This document shows, piece by piece, positions 51,250 to 60,182 of a stretch of 64,000 nucleotides of DNA. The stretch comes from Conexibacter woesei Iso977N (GTDB lineage Bacteria; Actinomycetota; Thermoleophilia; Solirubrobacterales; Solirubrobacteraceae): assembly GCF_000424625.1 (NCBI RefSeq), contig NZ_AUKG01000003.1:186001-250000 (forward strand). The letters run 5' to 3'. The position numbers were made by a program, and so were the translations under genes. Every line of letters starts with the position of its first letter. The first letter of the stretch is position 1. The notes under the pieces were generated by a model. That model made no database searches. It worked only from the letters and a program-made list of their open reading frames with translations, and was not told the DNA's origin.

Positions 51250-52908
51250 CTACGGATCGAAGCGCTCGTCCTGCGCCACGACGACCTCGACGACCAGCGG
51301 CGTCTCGCGCGCGCTCAGCGACGGGATCAGGTCGTCGAACCGTGCCAGCAGGTCGGCGTGCTCGGTGATCCGGATCGCTTCGACACCTTGCGCGCGCGCC
51401 AGCCCGCAGATGTCGATCCTGTCCAGCGCGGGCCACGGCCCGTCGCCGGCACCGGTGCGCTCGGCCAGGCGGTCCATGATCGCGTAGCCGCCGTTCGACA
51501 ACACCAGGAACACGACGCCGGCCCGGTACTCGCCGGCCGACCACAAGGACATGATCTGGTAGAGCGACGCCCCGTCGCCCACGACCGCGATCACCCCGCG
51601 GTCCGGCCGCCCCAGCCGCGCGCCGATCGCGCACGGCAGCGCGAACCCCAGCAGCCCCATCGCCGAGATGAACCCGCCCGGCTCGGCGATCGGCAGCCGC
51701 GCGTGCAGCTCCGGCCGCGACGACGGCGTCTCCTCGACCACCACGACATCCCGCGGCAGCCGCTCGGCCAGCGCGCTCAGCACGTGCGCGGGCGTCAGCG
51801 GCGCACCAGCAAGAGGCGCGGGCGGCGCTGCCGGGAGGCTGCGCCCGCCGCCGCCGTTCGACGACCCGCCCGGCGAGACGGCTGACGCCAGCCCGCGGCA
51901 CACCGCGGCCACGTCGCCGAGCACGGCGACCTCCGCAACGGACCGATGCGCCTCGTCCGGATCGGCGGTGACGACGGCGACCGTCGTGCCCGGCTCGAAC
52001 AGCGGCCCGTTGTCATACGGGTACTGGCGCAGCGCGCCGGTCCCGACGACCAGCACCATGTCGTACTCCCTCAGCACCTCGCGCACGCGCGCGCGACGCG
52101 CGGGAAGGTGACCCGCGAACTGACGGTGGTCCTGCGGGAAGCCGGCCGCGCCGCCGAACGGCTCGGCCCACACCGGGCACCCGAGGCGCTCGGCGAGCGC
52201 GACCAACGAGGACCACTCCGCGGACGCGCCCGCAACCAAAGCAACCCGCCCCGCGTCGTCCACGAGCGCGGCAAGATCATCAACAACGTCTTCCGCCACG
52301 CCGGACGCGCGCAGCAGGCGCCGCGGCCCGACGATCTCCCACTCCTCCGGCGCCGGCGCGGCCCAGTCGTCCATCGGGACGACCACCACCGCCGGCCCGC
52401 GCCCGGTCGACGCCTCCCAGTAGGCGCGCACGATCGCGCCCGGCACGTCGGCCGCGCGCGCGGGCGTCTCGCGCCACACCGGGTAGTCGCCGGCCAGCCC
52501 GTCCAGCGACCCCGCCAGGAACGGGTCCTGCGCGAGGTGGCGCCGGTCCTGCTGACCCACGAGCACCACCAGCGGCGCCCGGTTCTGCCGCGCGGTCGCC
52601 AGCGCGGCGACCGCGTTCCCGAACCCGGGCGTCGAATGCAGCAGGACCAAAGCGGGCGCCGAGCGCGCCAGCGCGAACCCCGCCGCCATCCCCACGACCG
52701 CGCCCTCGTGCAACCCCAACACGAACTCGAGGTCGTCCGGCATCCCCGCCAGGAACGGCACCTCGGTCGACCCGGGGTTGCTGAACATCGTCGTCAGCCG
52801 CAGCTGCCGCAGGACGTCGAACGTCGCATCCCGGACGGTGCGGCCACCGGGACCCGGCGCGCCGCCGCTCGCCGTCGTCGCCGCGTGCTCTCCGTGCGTG
52901 ACGTCCAC
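51250..52908 (-). CDS. thiamine-diphosphate decarboxylase, benzoylformate-decarboxylase-like
   Basis: 552 residues from GTG 52908. The N-terminal domain has MFSNPGSTEVPFL and GLHEGAVVGMAAGFALARSA with the ThDP-activating Glu, then LLHSTPGFGNAVAALA, whose Ser and His positions match active-site residues of benzoylformate decarboxylase. The C-terminal ThDP motif is VVGDGASLYQIMSLWSAGEY then NGGY. VVVVPMDDW is also shared with that enzyme. It should decarboxylate a 2-keto acid, likely aryl. It diverges from a FadR-type gene. TAAGGT 8 nt before the start gives a leaderless promoter. Confidence 0.85.
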   Translation of the reverse strand: MDVTHGEHAATTASGGAPGPGGRTVRDATFDVLRQLRLTTMFSNPGSTEVPFLAGMPDDLEFVLGLHEGAVVGMAAGFALARSAPALVLLHSTPGFGNAVAALATARQNRAPLVVLVGQQDRRHLAQDPFLAGSLDGLAGDYPVWRETPARAADVPGAIVRAYWEASTGRGPAVVVVPMDDWAAPAPEEWEIVGPRRLLRASGVAEDVVDDLAALVDDAGRVALVAGASAEWSSLVALAERLGCPVWAEPFGGAAGFPQDHRQFAGHLPARRARVREVLREYDMVLVVGTGALRQYPYDNGPLFEPGTTVAVVTADPDEAHRSVAEVAVLGDVAAVCRGLASAVSPGGSSNGGGGRSLPAAPPAPLAGAPLTPAHVLSALAERLPRDVVVVEETPSSRPELHARLPIAEPGGFISAMGLLGFALPCAIGARLGRPDRGVIAVVGDGASLYQIMSLWSAGEYRAGVVFLVLSNGGYAIMDRLAERTGAGDGPWPALDRIDICGLARAQGVEAIRITEHADLLARFDDLIPSLSARETPLVVEVVVAQDERFDP

Positions 52909-52916
52909 GACGCGGG

Positions 52917-52945
52917 ACCTTACTGCAAATCGTTTGGAGATTTAA
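52917..52945 (-). promoter_or_regulatory. decarboxylase promoter with inverted repeat
   Basis: Minus strand: -10 TAAGGT (52917-52922), 17-nt spacer, weak -35 TTAAAT (52940-52945). The inverted repeat AAATC-N7-GATTT (52927-52943) fills the spacer and may bind the divergent GntR protein. Confidence 0.5.
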
Positions 52946-52992
52946 GGGCACCCATGGCGCGTCGCACCGCCAACCCATAGACTGGCCCGCAG

Positions 52993-53736
52993 ATGGCCAC
53001 CGCACCACCACGACGCCCCGGAGGTCATTTCCAACCGCCTTCGCCCGGCGCGAGCGAGCAGATCGCGTGGCAGATCCGGCAGTACCTGGAGGAGCAGCAC
53101 CTCAAGCCCGGCGACCGGCTCGGCACCGAGCAGGAGCTGGCCGACGAGTTCGGCGTGTCGCGCCCGACGCTGCGCGAGGCGCTCCGCCTCCTCTCCGCCA
53201 GCCAGCTGATCCGCGTCGGCCGCGGCCGCGCCGGCGGCATCTTCGTGGCGCGCACGCCGTCGGAGGGCATGCGCGCGAACCTCTCCGAGTCCGTCGCGCT
53301 GATGCTCGCCGCCGACACGATCTCGATGGACGAGCTGCTCGACGCGCGCCTCTCGCTCGAGGTCCCGCTCGCCGGCCGCGCCGCGGCCAACGCCACCGAC
53401 GAGACGGTCGAGAGACTCGAAGCAGCGGTCAAGGCCGCCGAGGGCCACGCCCCCGGGACCGAGCCCTTCAACAACGCCGACACCGAGTTCCATCAGATCT
53501 TGGCCGAGGCCGCCGGCAACGTGCTCCTGCGCGGTCTGACCGGCTGGATCCTCGAGGTGCTGCAGCCGTCGCTGATCGGGACGATCTCCGGCGACGTCGA
53601 CCAGGACCTGATCCTCGACCAGCACCGCGCGATCCTGCGCGCGGTCCGCCGCCGCCAGCGCGGCGCCGCCGAGAAGGCGATGCGCGCGCACATCGAGTAC
53701 CTCACCGAGACCTTGCACAACAAGGCCGACCGCTAG
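52993..53736 (+). CDS. FadR-subfamily GntR regulator
   Basis: 247 residues from ATG 52993, with TAGACT 9 nt upstream. The winged helix is IAWQIRQYLEEQHLKPGDRL, then ELADEFGVSRPTLREALRLL and RVGRGRAGGIFVA. The FCD domain follows from about residue 100 (SMDELLDARLSLEVPLAGRA, AGNVLLRGLTGWILEVLQ). It sits between the decarboxylase and the dehydrogenase/SDR genes and probably controls both. A TATGGT-N5-ACCATA palindrome near 54680 is a candidate site. The stop shares CTAG with the convergent dehydrogenase gene. Confidence 0.9.
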   Translation: MATAPPRRPGGHFQPPSPGASEQIAWQIRQYLEEQHLKPGDRLGTEQELADEFGVSRPTLREALRLLSASQLIRVGRGRAGGIFVARTPSEGMRANLSESVALMLAADTISMDELLDARLSLEVPLAGRAAANATDETVERLEAAVKAAEGHAPGTEPFNNADTEFHQILAEAAGNVLLRGLTGWILEVLQPSLIGTISGDVDQDLILDQHRAILRAVRRRQRGAAEKAMRAHIEYLTETLHNKADR

Positions 53737-54671
53737 CGGCCTACAACAACTCCGATCGCGTCAGCGGCCTCGGCGACCACCGCCGCCGCGGCGCGCATCC
53801 CGGCCAGCTCGCCGGCGTCCAGCGGCCACTCCTCGACGCCGACCAGCCCGCCGTCGCCCAGCCGCGCCGGGACCGTCACGGCGACGCCCGCGGGCACGCC
53901 GTACTCGCCGCCGTCGACCACCACCGACGCCGGCCACAGCTCCGACAGCCCGGACGCACCGGTGAGCGCCGCGACCATCCGCGCCACGCCGTGGCCGGTC
54001 GTCCACGTCGAGGACCGCCCGGAGTCCAGCGCCACGTGGCGCACGTACCAGGACCTCACGAACTCGACCGCCGCCGCCCGCTGCGCCGCGTCCAGCGTCA
54101 CCGCGACGCCGTCCACGCGCACGCGCGAGAGGATCGGCACGCAGCCGTCGCCGTGCTCGCCGAGCACCCACGCGTCGACCCGCGCGCTCGGCACGCCGAG
54201 CGCCTGCCCGATCGCCGTCCGCAGCCGCAGCCCGTCGTTGGCCGTGTAGCCGACGACCCGCTCGCGCGGCAGCCCGAACGCGCGCGCCATCCACGTGACC
54301 AGCGGGTCGACCGGGTTGGTCACGACGACCAGGACGCCCGGCCAGTCCGGACCGAGGACACCAACAACGGCCGCGACGATCGCCGCGTTGTCCTGGAGGT
54401 AGACCTGGCGCGTCCGGTTCACCGTCAACGGGGCGGAAGCCGACAGGATCACGACGTCGGCGCCGACGACCTCCTCCAGCGTCACGATCTCGACCGACCC
54501 GGAAGCGCCTGCCGCGACCACCTGCTGCAGGTCCATCTCGTGCGAGACGGCCATCCCCGAGCGCCCGTCGACCAAGGCGATGTCATAGGCCTCGGGTCGC
54601 AGCAGCAAGTTGAAGGCGACGGAGGAGCCGACCCCTCCGCCGGCGCCGACGATGGCGATGCGCGGGCTCAT
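53733..54671 (-). CDS. L-lactate/malate dehydrogenase-family protein
   Basis: 312 residues from ATG 54671. The NAD-binding motif is IAIVGAGGGVGSSVAFNLLL; ALVDG gives the acidic residue of strand 2, favouring NAD. The active-site His173 is in LGEHGDGCVPI and the Asp-Arg relay is replaced by ANDGLRLRTAIG. The substrate loop SAPLTVNRTRQVYLQDN has two Arg in place of the usual Pro-Arg-Lys pattern, so the keto-acid substrate may differ from malate or lactate. Divergent from an SDR and convergent with a GntR gene. Confidence 0.82.
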   Translation of the reverse strand: MSPRIAIVGAGGGVGSSVAFNLLLRPEAYDIALVDGRSGMAVSHEMDLQQVVAAGASGSVEIVTLEEVVGADVVILSASAPLTVNRTRQVYLQDNAAIVAAVVGVLGPDWPGVLVVVTNPVDPLVTWMARAFGLPRERVVGYTANDGLRLRTAIGQALGVPSARVDAWVLGEHGDGCVPILSRVRVDGVAVTLDAAQRAAAVEFVRSWYVRHVALDSGRSSTWTTGHGVARMVAALTGASGLSELWPASVVVDGGEYGVPAGVAVTVPARLGDGGLVGVEEWPLDAGELAGMRAAAAVVAEAADAIGVVVGR

Positions 54672-54672
54672 A

Positions 54673-54689
54673 TATGGTCCGCCACCATA
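54673..54689. promoter_or_regulatory. palindrome between dehydrogenase and SDR genes
   Basis: TATGGT-CCGCC-ACCATA is a perfect 6-5-6 inverted repeat of the TGGT/ACCA kind used by FadR-type GntR proteins. It begins 2 nt upstream of the dehydrogenase start, so that gene's transcript may be leaderless and directly repressed. Confidence 0.5.
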
Positions 54690-54733
54690 AACGTCAGGCA
54701 ATTTCTGCGCCACCGTCCAAGGAGCACGAAGCG

Positions 54734-55489
54734 ATGGGCCGACTCGACGACAAGATCGCCATCATCACCGGCGCGGCCGGATCGATCGGCGCGGCCTCGG
54801 CGCGGCGCTTCGTCGCCGAAGGTGCCCGCGTCGTCCTGAGCGACCTCGACGAGGCGCGGCTCGAAGCGCTCGCGGCCGAGCTCGGCGAGCGCGCGGTCGC
54901 CGTGAAGGCGGACGCGTCGGACGAGGCCGACGTGCGACACGCGGTGGAGACGGCCGTCGAGCGGTTCGGCGCCCTCGACGTCGCCTTCGCCAACGCCGGG
55001 ATCTTCGGCGACGCCGGACCGATCACCGGCTACGACACCACCACCTTCGACCGCGTCCTCGCCGTCAACGTTCGCGGCCCGTTCCTGCTCGCCAAGCACG
55101 CGCTCGCCGCGATGCGCGACGGCGGCTCGATGATCATCACGTCCTCGGTCGTAGGTCTGACCTCGGACCCCGGGATCGTCGCCTACGCCACATCCAAGCA
55201 CGCGGTCGTCGGCCTGATGCGCACCGCCGCGAAGGAGATGGCGCCCCGGAGGATCCGCGTCAACACGCTCCATCCCGGCCCGGTCGACAACGAGTTCCAG
55301 CACACGATCGAGGAGACCGCGACCGGCCGCCCGCGGGCCGAGGCGACCGAGTTCTTCGACAACATGATCCCGCTCCAGCGCCACGCGACGGCCGACGAGG
55401 TCGCGCTCGCCGCGCTCTACCTCGCCTCCGACGAATCGGCGTTCCTGACCGGTGCGACGATCCCGCTCGACGGCGGCATGAGCGTTTAG
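54734..55489 (+). CDS. SDR-family oxidoreductase
   Basis: 251 residues from ATG 54734 with an AAGGAG ribosome site. [10 protein letters not shown] is the nucleotide motif, [10 protein letters not shown] follows strand 2 with an Asp that favours NAD, FANAG replaces NNAG, Ser in IITSSVVG and YATSK are catalytic. The end [15 protein letters not shown] is typical. It shares the divergent region with the dehydrogenase gene, so both may oxidise related hydroxy acids in one pathway. Confidence 0.88.
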   Translation: MGRLDDKIAIITGAAGSIGAASARRFVAEGARVVLSDLDEARLEALAAELGERAVAVKADASDEADVRHAVETAVERFGALDVAFANAGIFGDAGPITGYDTTTFDRVLAVNVRGPFLLAKHALAAMRDGGSMIITSSVVGLTSDPGIVAYATSKHAVVGLMRTAAKEMAPRRIRVNTLHPGPVDNEFQHTIEETATGRPRAEATEFFDNMIPLQRHATADEVALAALYLASDESAFLTGATIPLDGGMSV

Positions 55490-55532
55490 GCACAAGCTCA
55501 AGCTTGGTGTCATAAGGGCGACAACCTGGTCC

Positions 55533-57719
55533 GTGCCCCGCCCGCGTTCACTCCGTACCAAGCTGATCCTCACCCTGCTCCCGCTCGTCGCCATCGGCGT
55601 CGCGGTGATGACCTACGTCGCCGCCACCAAGGCGACGCACGCCCAGCAGGACGCCGTCACCAAGCGCCTCGGCCAGCAGGCCGCCAAGGAGGCCAACGCG
55701 TTCGACGCGACGGCCACCGCCCGCGCCGCGGTCGCCCGCACGCTCGCGCAGGAGATGGAGGTCACGACCAACCGCTCGCGCACCGACGTCCAGAACATCC
55801 TGCGCCGCCTGCTGAAGGCCGACAGGAGCCTGCTCGGCACCTACGTCACCTACGAGCCCAACCGGTTCGACGGCAACGACAGGGCCTACGCGAACGTCAA
55901 GGGCATGTCCAAGGCCGGCGACTTCGCGCCGTACTGGAACCGCCTCGGCGGCAAGGCGTCGCTGATGCAGATCCCGGATCCGCTGGCCTGCCCGTGCTAC
56001 ACGGCGGTGCGCAGCTCCAACCGCGAGACGGTCCTCGACCCCTACGTCTACGCGGGCCAGCTGATGGCGAGCTACCTCACGCCGATCGACAAGGACGGCA
56101 AGTTCATCGGGTTGGCCGGCGTCGACGTCTCGCTGAGCCAGTTCAACAGGCAGGTCGCGGCGACCAGGGTCCTGAAGACCGGCTACGCGCTCGCCGCCTC
56201 GAACTCCGGCGTCCTGATCTCCGCGCCCGACAAGAAGCTCGTCGGCAGGAAGACGCTCGCTCAGGTCGCGAAGACCAAGAGCTCCAAGTTGCTCACGCAG
56301 CTCGCCGCCGCGGTCAAGGCCGGCCGCTCCGGCGTCGTCTCCGGCGCCGACCCGTTCCACAAGGGCCGTGACGTCTTCGCCGCCTACGCGCCGGTCGCCA
56401 CCGGCAAGTGGGGCTTCGTCGTGATCGCGCCCAAGGGCGAGGCGCTCGCCCAGGCCCGCTCGCTGCGCAACGCCCTCATCTTGGTCGGCGGCATCATCAT
56501 CGTGTTGCTCGCCGCCGCGATCGTCCTCGTCGCCGCGCGCCTGACCGGCCCGCTCGGCGCGTTCGTCCGCGGCCTGCGCGCCACCGAGCGCGACGTCGCC
56601 GGCCTGCGCGGCGGCCTGGAGGCGATGGCCGAAGGCGACCTCACGGTCACCGCCACGCCGGAGGCCCAGCGCATCGACCACGACAGCGCCGACGAGATCG
56701 GCGTCGCGTCGGCCACGCTCAACGACCTGATCGACTCCACGCACTCGTCGGTCGACGCCTACAACAAGACGCGCGAGGGCCTTGGCACGATGCTCGGCGA
56801 CGTCTCCGCGAGCGCCGCGCAGGTCTCGCGCGCGTCCGACGAGATGGCCAACACGTCGGAGGAGACCGGCCGCGCCGTGGGCGAGATCGCCAACGCGGTG
56901 GGCGACGTCGCCGGCGGCGCCGAGCGCCAGATGCGGATGGTCGACGACGCGCGCGGCGTCGTGCGCAACGTCGCGGAGCGCGTCCGGGCCAGCACCCACA
57001 CCGCCGAGGAGACCGCGGGCGCCGCCGAGCGCGCGCGGGACGTCGCCCGCGGTGGTGTCGACGCCGCGGCCAGCGCGTCGCACGCGATCGAGTCGGTCCA
57101 CGCGTCGTCGGAGGCGGTCAAGGCCGCCATGGACGGCCTCGCCGAGCGCTCCGAGCGGATCGGCGGGATCGTCGCGACGATCACCGCGATCGCCGACCAG
57201 ACCAACCTGTTGGCCTTGAACGCCGCGATCGAGGCGGCGCGGGCGGGCGAGCAGGGCAAGGGCTTCGCGGTCGTCGCCGACGAGGTCCGCAAGCTCGCCG
57301 AGGAGTCCCAGCAGGCGGCCGGCACGATCTCCGGGCTGATCGGCGAGATCCAGGCCGAGACCGCGCGCGCCGTGGACGTCGTCCAGGACGGCGCGAGCCG
57401 CACCGCCGAGGGCACCCGGACCGTCCTGCAGGCGCGGGCCGCGTTCGAGGAGATCGGCGAGGCCGTGGACGAGGTGACGCTGCGCGTCTCCGAGATCGCC
57501 GCCGCCACGCAGCAGATCGCCGCCGGGGCCGCGCGCGTGGAGGACGAGGTCGCCGCGATCGCCGGCGTCGCCGAGCAGTCCAGCGCGTCGTCCGAGCAGG
57601 TCTCCGCGTCGACCGAGCAGACCTCGGCCTCGACCGAGCAGGTCGCGGCCTCCGCCCAGGAGCTGGCCCGCACCGCGCGGCATCTGGAAGAGCTCGTCGG
57701 CGCCTTCAAGCTGGGGTAG
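55533..57719 (+). CDS. methyl-accepting chemotaxis protein with Cache sensor
   Basis: 728 residues from GTG 55533. TM1 is at 10-30 ([20 protein letters not shown]). Residues 35-300 form an extracellular double-Cache domain ([60 protein letters not shown]). TM2 is at 312-334. A HAMP segment leads to the signalling helices, with the conserved hairpin tip [20 protein letters not shown] then [20 protein letters not shown]. Long Ser/Glu/Gln repeats end the protein. It reports an extracellular ligand to a CheA-type system; no che genes are nearby. Confidence 0.93.
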   Translation: MPRPRSLRTKLILTLLPLVAIGVAVMTYVAATKATHAQQDAVTKRLGQQAAKEANAFDATATARAAVARTLAQEMEVTTNRSRTDVQNILRRLLKADRSLLGTYVTYEPNRFDGNDRAYANVKGMSKAGDFAPYWNRLGGKASLMQIPDPLACPCYTAVRSSNRETVLDPYVYAGQLMASYLTPIDKDGKFIGLAGVDVSLSQFNRQVAATRVLKTGYALAASNSGVLISAPDKKLVGRKTLAQVAKTKSSKLLTQLAAAVKAGRSGVVSGADPFHKGRDVFAAYAPVATGKWGFVVIAPKGEALAQARSLRNALILVGGIIIVLLAAAIVLVAARLTGPLGAFVRGLRATERDVAGLRGGLEAMAEGDLTVTATPEAQRIDHDSADEIGVASATLNDLIDSTHSSVDAYNKTREGLGTMLGDVSASAAQVSRASDEMANTSEETGRAVGEIANAVGDVAGGAERQMRMVDDARGVVRNVAERVRASTHTAEETAGAAERARDVARGGVDAAASASHAIESVHASSEAVKAAMDGLAERSERIGGIVATITAIADQTNLLALNAAIEAARAGEQGKGFAVVADEVRKLAEESQQAAGTISGLIGEIQAETARAVDVVQDGASRTAEGTRTVLQARAAFEEIGEAVDEVTLRVSEIAAATQQIAAGAARVEDEVAAIAGVAEQSSASSEQVSASTEQTSASTEQVAASAQELARTARHLEELVGAFKLG

Positions 57720-57720
57720 C

Positions 57721-57746
57721 GCGCGCCCGCGAGGCGCGCCCGCGAG
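57721..57746. repeat. 13-bp perfect tandem repeat
   Basis: GCGCGCCCGCGAG occurs twice in a row immediately after the chemoreceptor stop codon. It may form part of a transcript-end structure. Confidence 0.6.
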
Positions 57747-57770
57747 GAGTGGTTGCGCGCCGAATGGTTC

Positions 57771-57801
57771 GATGGGGCGGGGGTTAACCCCCGCCTCCAT
57801 C
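57771..57801. promoter_or_regulatory. 31-bp near-perfect palindrome upstream of the desaturase gene
   Basis: The core GGCGGGGGTTAACCCCCGCC (57776-57795) is fully self-complementary; GATGG and CCATC extend it with a single unpaired base. Having no loop, it fits a DNA-binding site or cruciform better than a simple terminator, though it could also end the chemoreceptor transcript. Confidence 0.55.
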
Positions 57802-57853
57802 CGCCCGAGCGCCACAGCGAATCGGGTGATCGGATGCGGCAGTGTGTGCTGCG

Positions 57854-58849
57854 ATGACCCCCGGTACCGCTGCTCCCGACCGCCCCGAGGCGGACGCGCC
57901 TGTCGCGAACGCCCCGGCCACCGCGCCCCTCGACGGCCCGACGCCCGAGGACACCCAGCCGACGGCGAACGAGGCGCTGGACCGGTTCCTGACCGGCGCC
58001 GTCACCGTGATCCCGTTCCTGGCGCTGGCGATCGTCGCCCGCCAGGCGTGGGGCGGATGGCTGCGCTGGAGCGACATCGCGGTCTTCTTCATCATGTACC
58101 TCCCGCTCGGGCTCGGGGTCACGGTCGGCTTCCACCGCCTGTTCACGCACCGCTCGTTCAAGGCCAAGGCGCCGGTCCGGGCCGCGTTCGCGATCCTCGG
58201 CAGCATGGCGATCGAGGGTCCGATCATCAGCTGGGTCGCCGACCACCGCAAGCACCACGCGTTCAGCGACAAGCCGGGCGACCCGCACAGCCCGCACGAG
58301 CACGACGGCATCCTGCGCGGCCTCTTCCACGCGCACGTCGGCTGGCTGTTCCTCCACACCGAGCGCGCCAACCGCAAGCGCTACGCGCCGGACCTGATGA
58401 AGGACCCGGTCATCGCGTGGGTCGACAAGACGTTCGTGCTCTGGGTCGTCGCCGGCCTGGCGATCCCGTTCGCGCTGGGGTGGCTGATCGGCGGCTCGAT
58501 CCACACCGCGCTGACCGGCCTGCTGTGGGGCGGCGCGATCCGGATGCTCGTGCTGCATCACGTGACCTACTCCATCAACTCGCTCTGCCACGTCTTCGGG
58601 CGCACGCGCTTCGACGTCGATGACGAGTCCAGGAACCTCGCGTGGCTGGCGCCGTTCTCGATGGGCGAGTCCTGGCATCACAACCACCATGCCTTCCCGA
58701 CGAGCGCCGCGCACGGCCTGCGCTGGTACGAGTTCGACATCTCGGCCCTGGTCATCCGCGGCATGAAGCGCGTCGGCTGGGTCACCGAGATGGTGGAGAT
58801 CTCCCCGGAGCGCCAGGCCAGGAAGCTCGCCGAGAGCCCGACGGCCTAA
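57854..58849 (+). CDS. acyl-CoA (delta-9-type) fatty-acid desaturase
   Basis: 331 residues from ATG 57854 (GTG 57842 also possible). The three His boxes are HRLFTH (94-99), HRKHH (131-135) and HHNHH (275-279), which hold the di-iron centre. Four membrane segments include VIPFLALAIVARQAW and IAVFFIMYLPLGLGVTVGF. It introduces a cis double bond into saturated acyl chains, adjusting membrane fluidity; electron-transfer partners are not encoded nearby. An Ala/Pro-rich 45-residue N-terminal extension precedes the core. Confidence 0.93.
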   Translation: MTPGTAAPDRPEADAPVANAPATAPLDGPTPEDTQPTANEALDRFLTGAVTVIPFLALAIVARQAWGGWLRWSDIAVFFIMYLPLGLGVTVGFHRLFTHRSFKAKAPVRAAFAILGSMAIEGPIISWVADHRKHHAFSDKPGDPHSPHEHDGILRGLFHAHVGWLFLHTERANRKRYAPDLMKDPVIAWVDKTFVLWVVAGLAIPFALGWLIGGSIHTALTGLLWGGAIRMLVLHHVTYSINSLCHVFGRTRFDVDDESRNLAWLAPFSMGESWHHNHHAFPTSAAHGLRWYEFDISALVIRGMKRVGWVTEMVEISPERQARKLAESPTA

Positions 58850-60117
58850 GGCAGCGCGGGTTCCGGCTCGGGCGGGCGCGCGGAAGGCGCGCCGCCGGGG
58901 CGGGGGAGGGCGAAGCAGGTCGCCGAGGCGATGCCGAGGACGATCGCGGCAACCACCAGCACATGGTCGTAGGAGCCGGTCGCGTCGTAGGCGACGCCCG
59001 GCAGCCAGGCGCCGAGCGCCGAGCCGAGCTGGTGGATCGCGTTGAGGCAGCCGAACGCGAGGCCGACCGTGCGCGGCTCGACGTAGCGCGCGGCCAGCCA
59101 CTGGGTCGGCGCGACGACGCTGAAGTCGACCAACCCGAACAACAACGCGAACGCCAGCAGCGCGGGGCCGCCGGTCAGGAAGTAGAGCGCGACGAAGCTC
59201 AGCCCGCGCGTGCCGTAGAGGCCGGCGAGCAGCAGGCGGTTGTCGACGCGGTCGGCCAGCGGGCCGGACGCGAGGATGCCCGACACGTTCGCGGCGGCCA
59301 GGAGCGCGACGGCCACGCCGGTCGTCGCCGACGGGATCCCGCGGTCCTGGGCGAGCGGGATCAGGTGCGTGTCGACGAGGCCGGTCGTCGTCAGGCCGCA
59401 GATGAAGAACGGGATGCCGAGCGCCCAGAAGCCGCGCGTCCGGACCATCTGCTGTAGGCCTACAGGTTGCGGTTCGAGCGTGCGCTCGACGTTGGCGTCG
59501 ACCTGCGCGGCGTGCGGGCCGCCGATCGGCTGCAGGCCGAGATCTTCCGGGCGGTCGCGCAGCCAGCGCGCGCAGACCGGCGCGACGACGCAGGCCAGCA
59601 GCAGCGCCCCGCCGATCAGCGTCGAGCGCCAGCCGATGATCGAGATCAGCGCGAGCGCCAGCGGGACGAGCAGCAGCTGCCCGGCGCCGAAGCCCGCCTC
59701 GACGAGCGCGAACGCCAGGCCGCGTCGCTGCGTGAACCAGTAGGTGACCGCGACCGATGCCGCGACGCCGCTCGCGCCGCCGAAGCCCAGCGACGCGATC
59801 AACCCATAGGTGATGGCCAGCTGCCACGGCGCCTGCGCGGCGGCGCTGAGCGCCAGGCCCACGGCGACCAGCAGCGAGGAGATCGTCAGCGTCCGGCGGA
59901 TCCCGAAGCGGTCGACCGCGCGGCCGACGAACGGCTGCGAGAGGCCGTAGACCAGGAACGACAGCGACCCGATCGCGGTGACCGTGCCGCGCGAGACGCC
60001 GAACTCCTCCTGCCACGGCCGGACGAACGCGCCGAAGCTGAGCCGGACGCCCTGCGCGCACAGGATCGCGAAGAAGCACAGCGCGAGGATCGTCCACGCG
60101 TAGTGGCGGCGGGGCAC
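58846..60117 (-). CDS. MFS transporter (oxalate/formate antiporter-like)
   Basis: 423 residues from GTG 60117, twelve membrane helices in two halves. The MFS loop 2-3 motif is GRAVDRFGIRRTL; the second half repeats it as GPLADRVDNRLLL. VRLSFGAFVRPWQEEFGVSR near the N-terminus and TQRRGLAFALVEAGFGAGQL resemble the monocarboxylate/oxalate-formate antiporter group, so a small organic acid is a reasonable guess. The stop codon shares 4 nt with the desaturase gene. Confidence 0.87.
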   Translation of the reverse strand: MPRRHYAWTILALCFFAILCAQGVRLSFGAFVRPWQEEFGVSRGTVTAIGSLSFLVYGLSQPFVGRAVDRFGIRRTLTISSLLVAVGLALSAAAQAPWQLAITYGLIASLGFGGASGVAASVAVTYWFTQRRGLAFALVEAGFGAGQLLLVPLALALISIIGWRSTLIGGALLLACVVAPVCARWLRDRPEDLGLQPIGGPHAAQVDANVERTLEPQPVGLQQMVRTRGFWALGIPFFICGLTTTGLVDTHLIPLAQDRGIPSATTGVAVALLAAANVSGILASGPLADRVDNRLLLAGLYGTRGLSFVALYFLTGGPALLAFALLFGLVDFSVVAPTQWLAARYVEPRTVGLAFGCLNAIHQLGSALGAWLPGVAYDATGSYDHVLVVAAIVLGIASATCFALPRPGGAPSARPPEPEPALP

Positions 60118-60160
60118 GCCCGGATGCTAGGAGACGCCGCGCCGGGCGCGGTCCGCGATG

Positions 60161-60178
60161 TGATAAGACTCATTCTCA
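60161..60178 (+). promoter_or_regulatory. Fur/Zur-box-like quasi-palindrome before the metal-binding lipoprotein gene
   Basis: TGATAAGACTCATTCTCA reads TGANAA-N6-TTNTCA in both directions, the spacing and ends seen in Fur-family boxes. It lies just upstream of the ATG at 60183 and is the only A/T-rich stretch nearby. Confidence 0.5.
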
Positions 60179-60182
60179 TCTT

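Noticed and set aside
56759-60097. Open minus-strand frame of 1112 codons over the chemoreceptor, desaturase and MFS genes
   Set aside because: It spans genes on both strands in the wrong frame and lacks domains.
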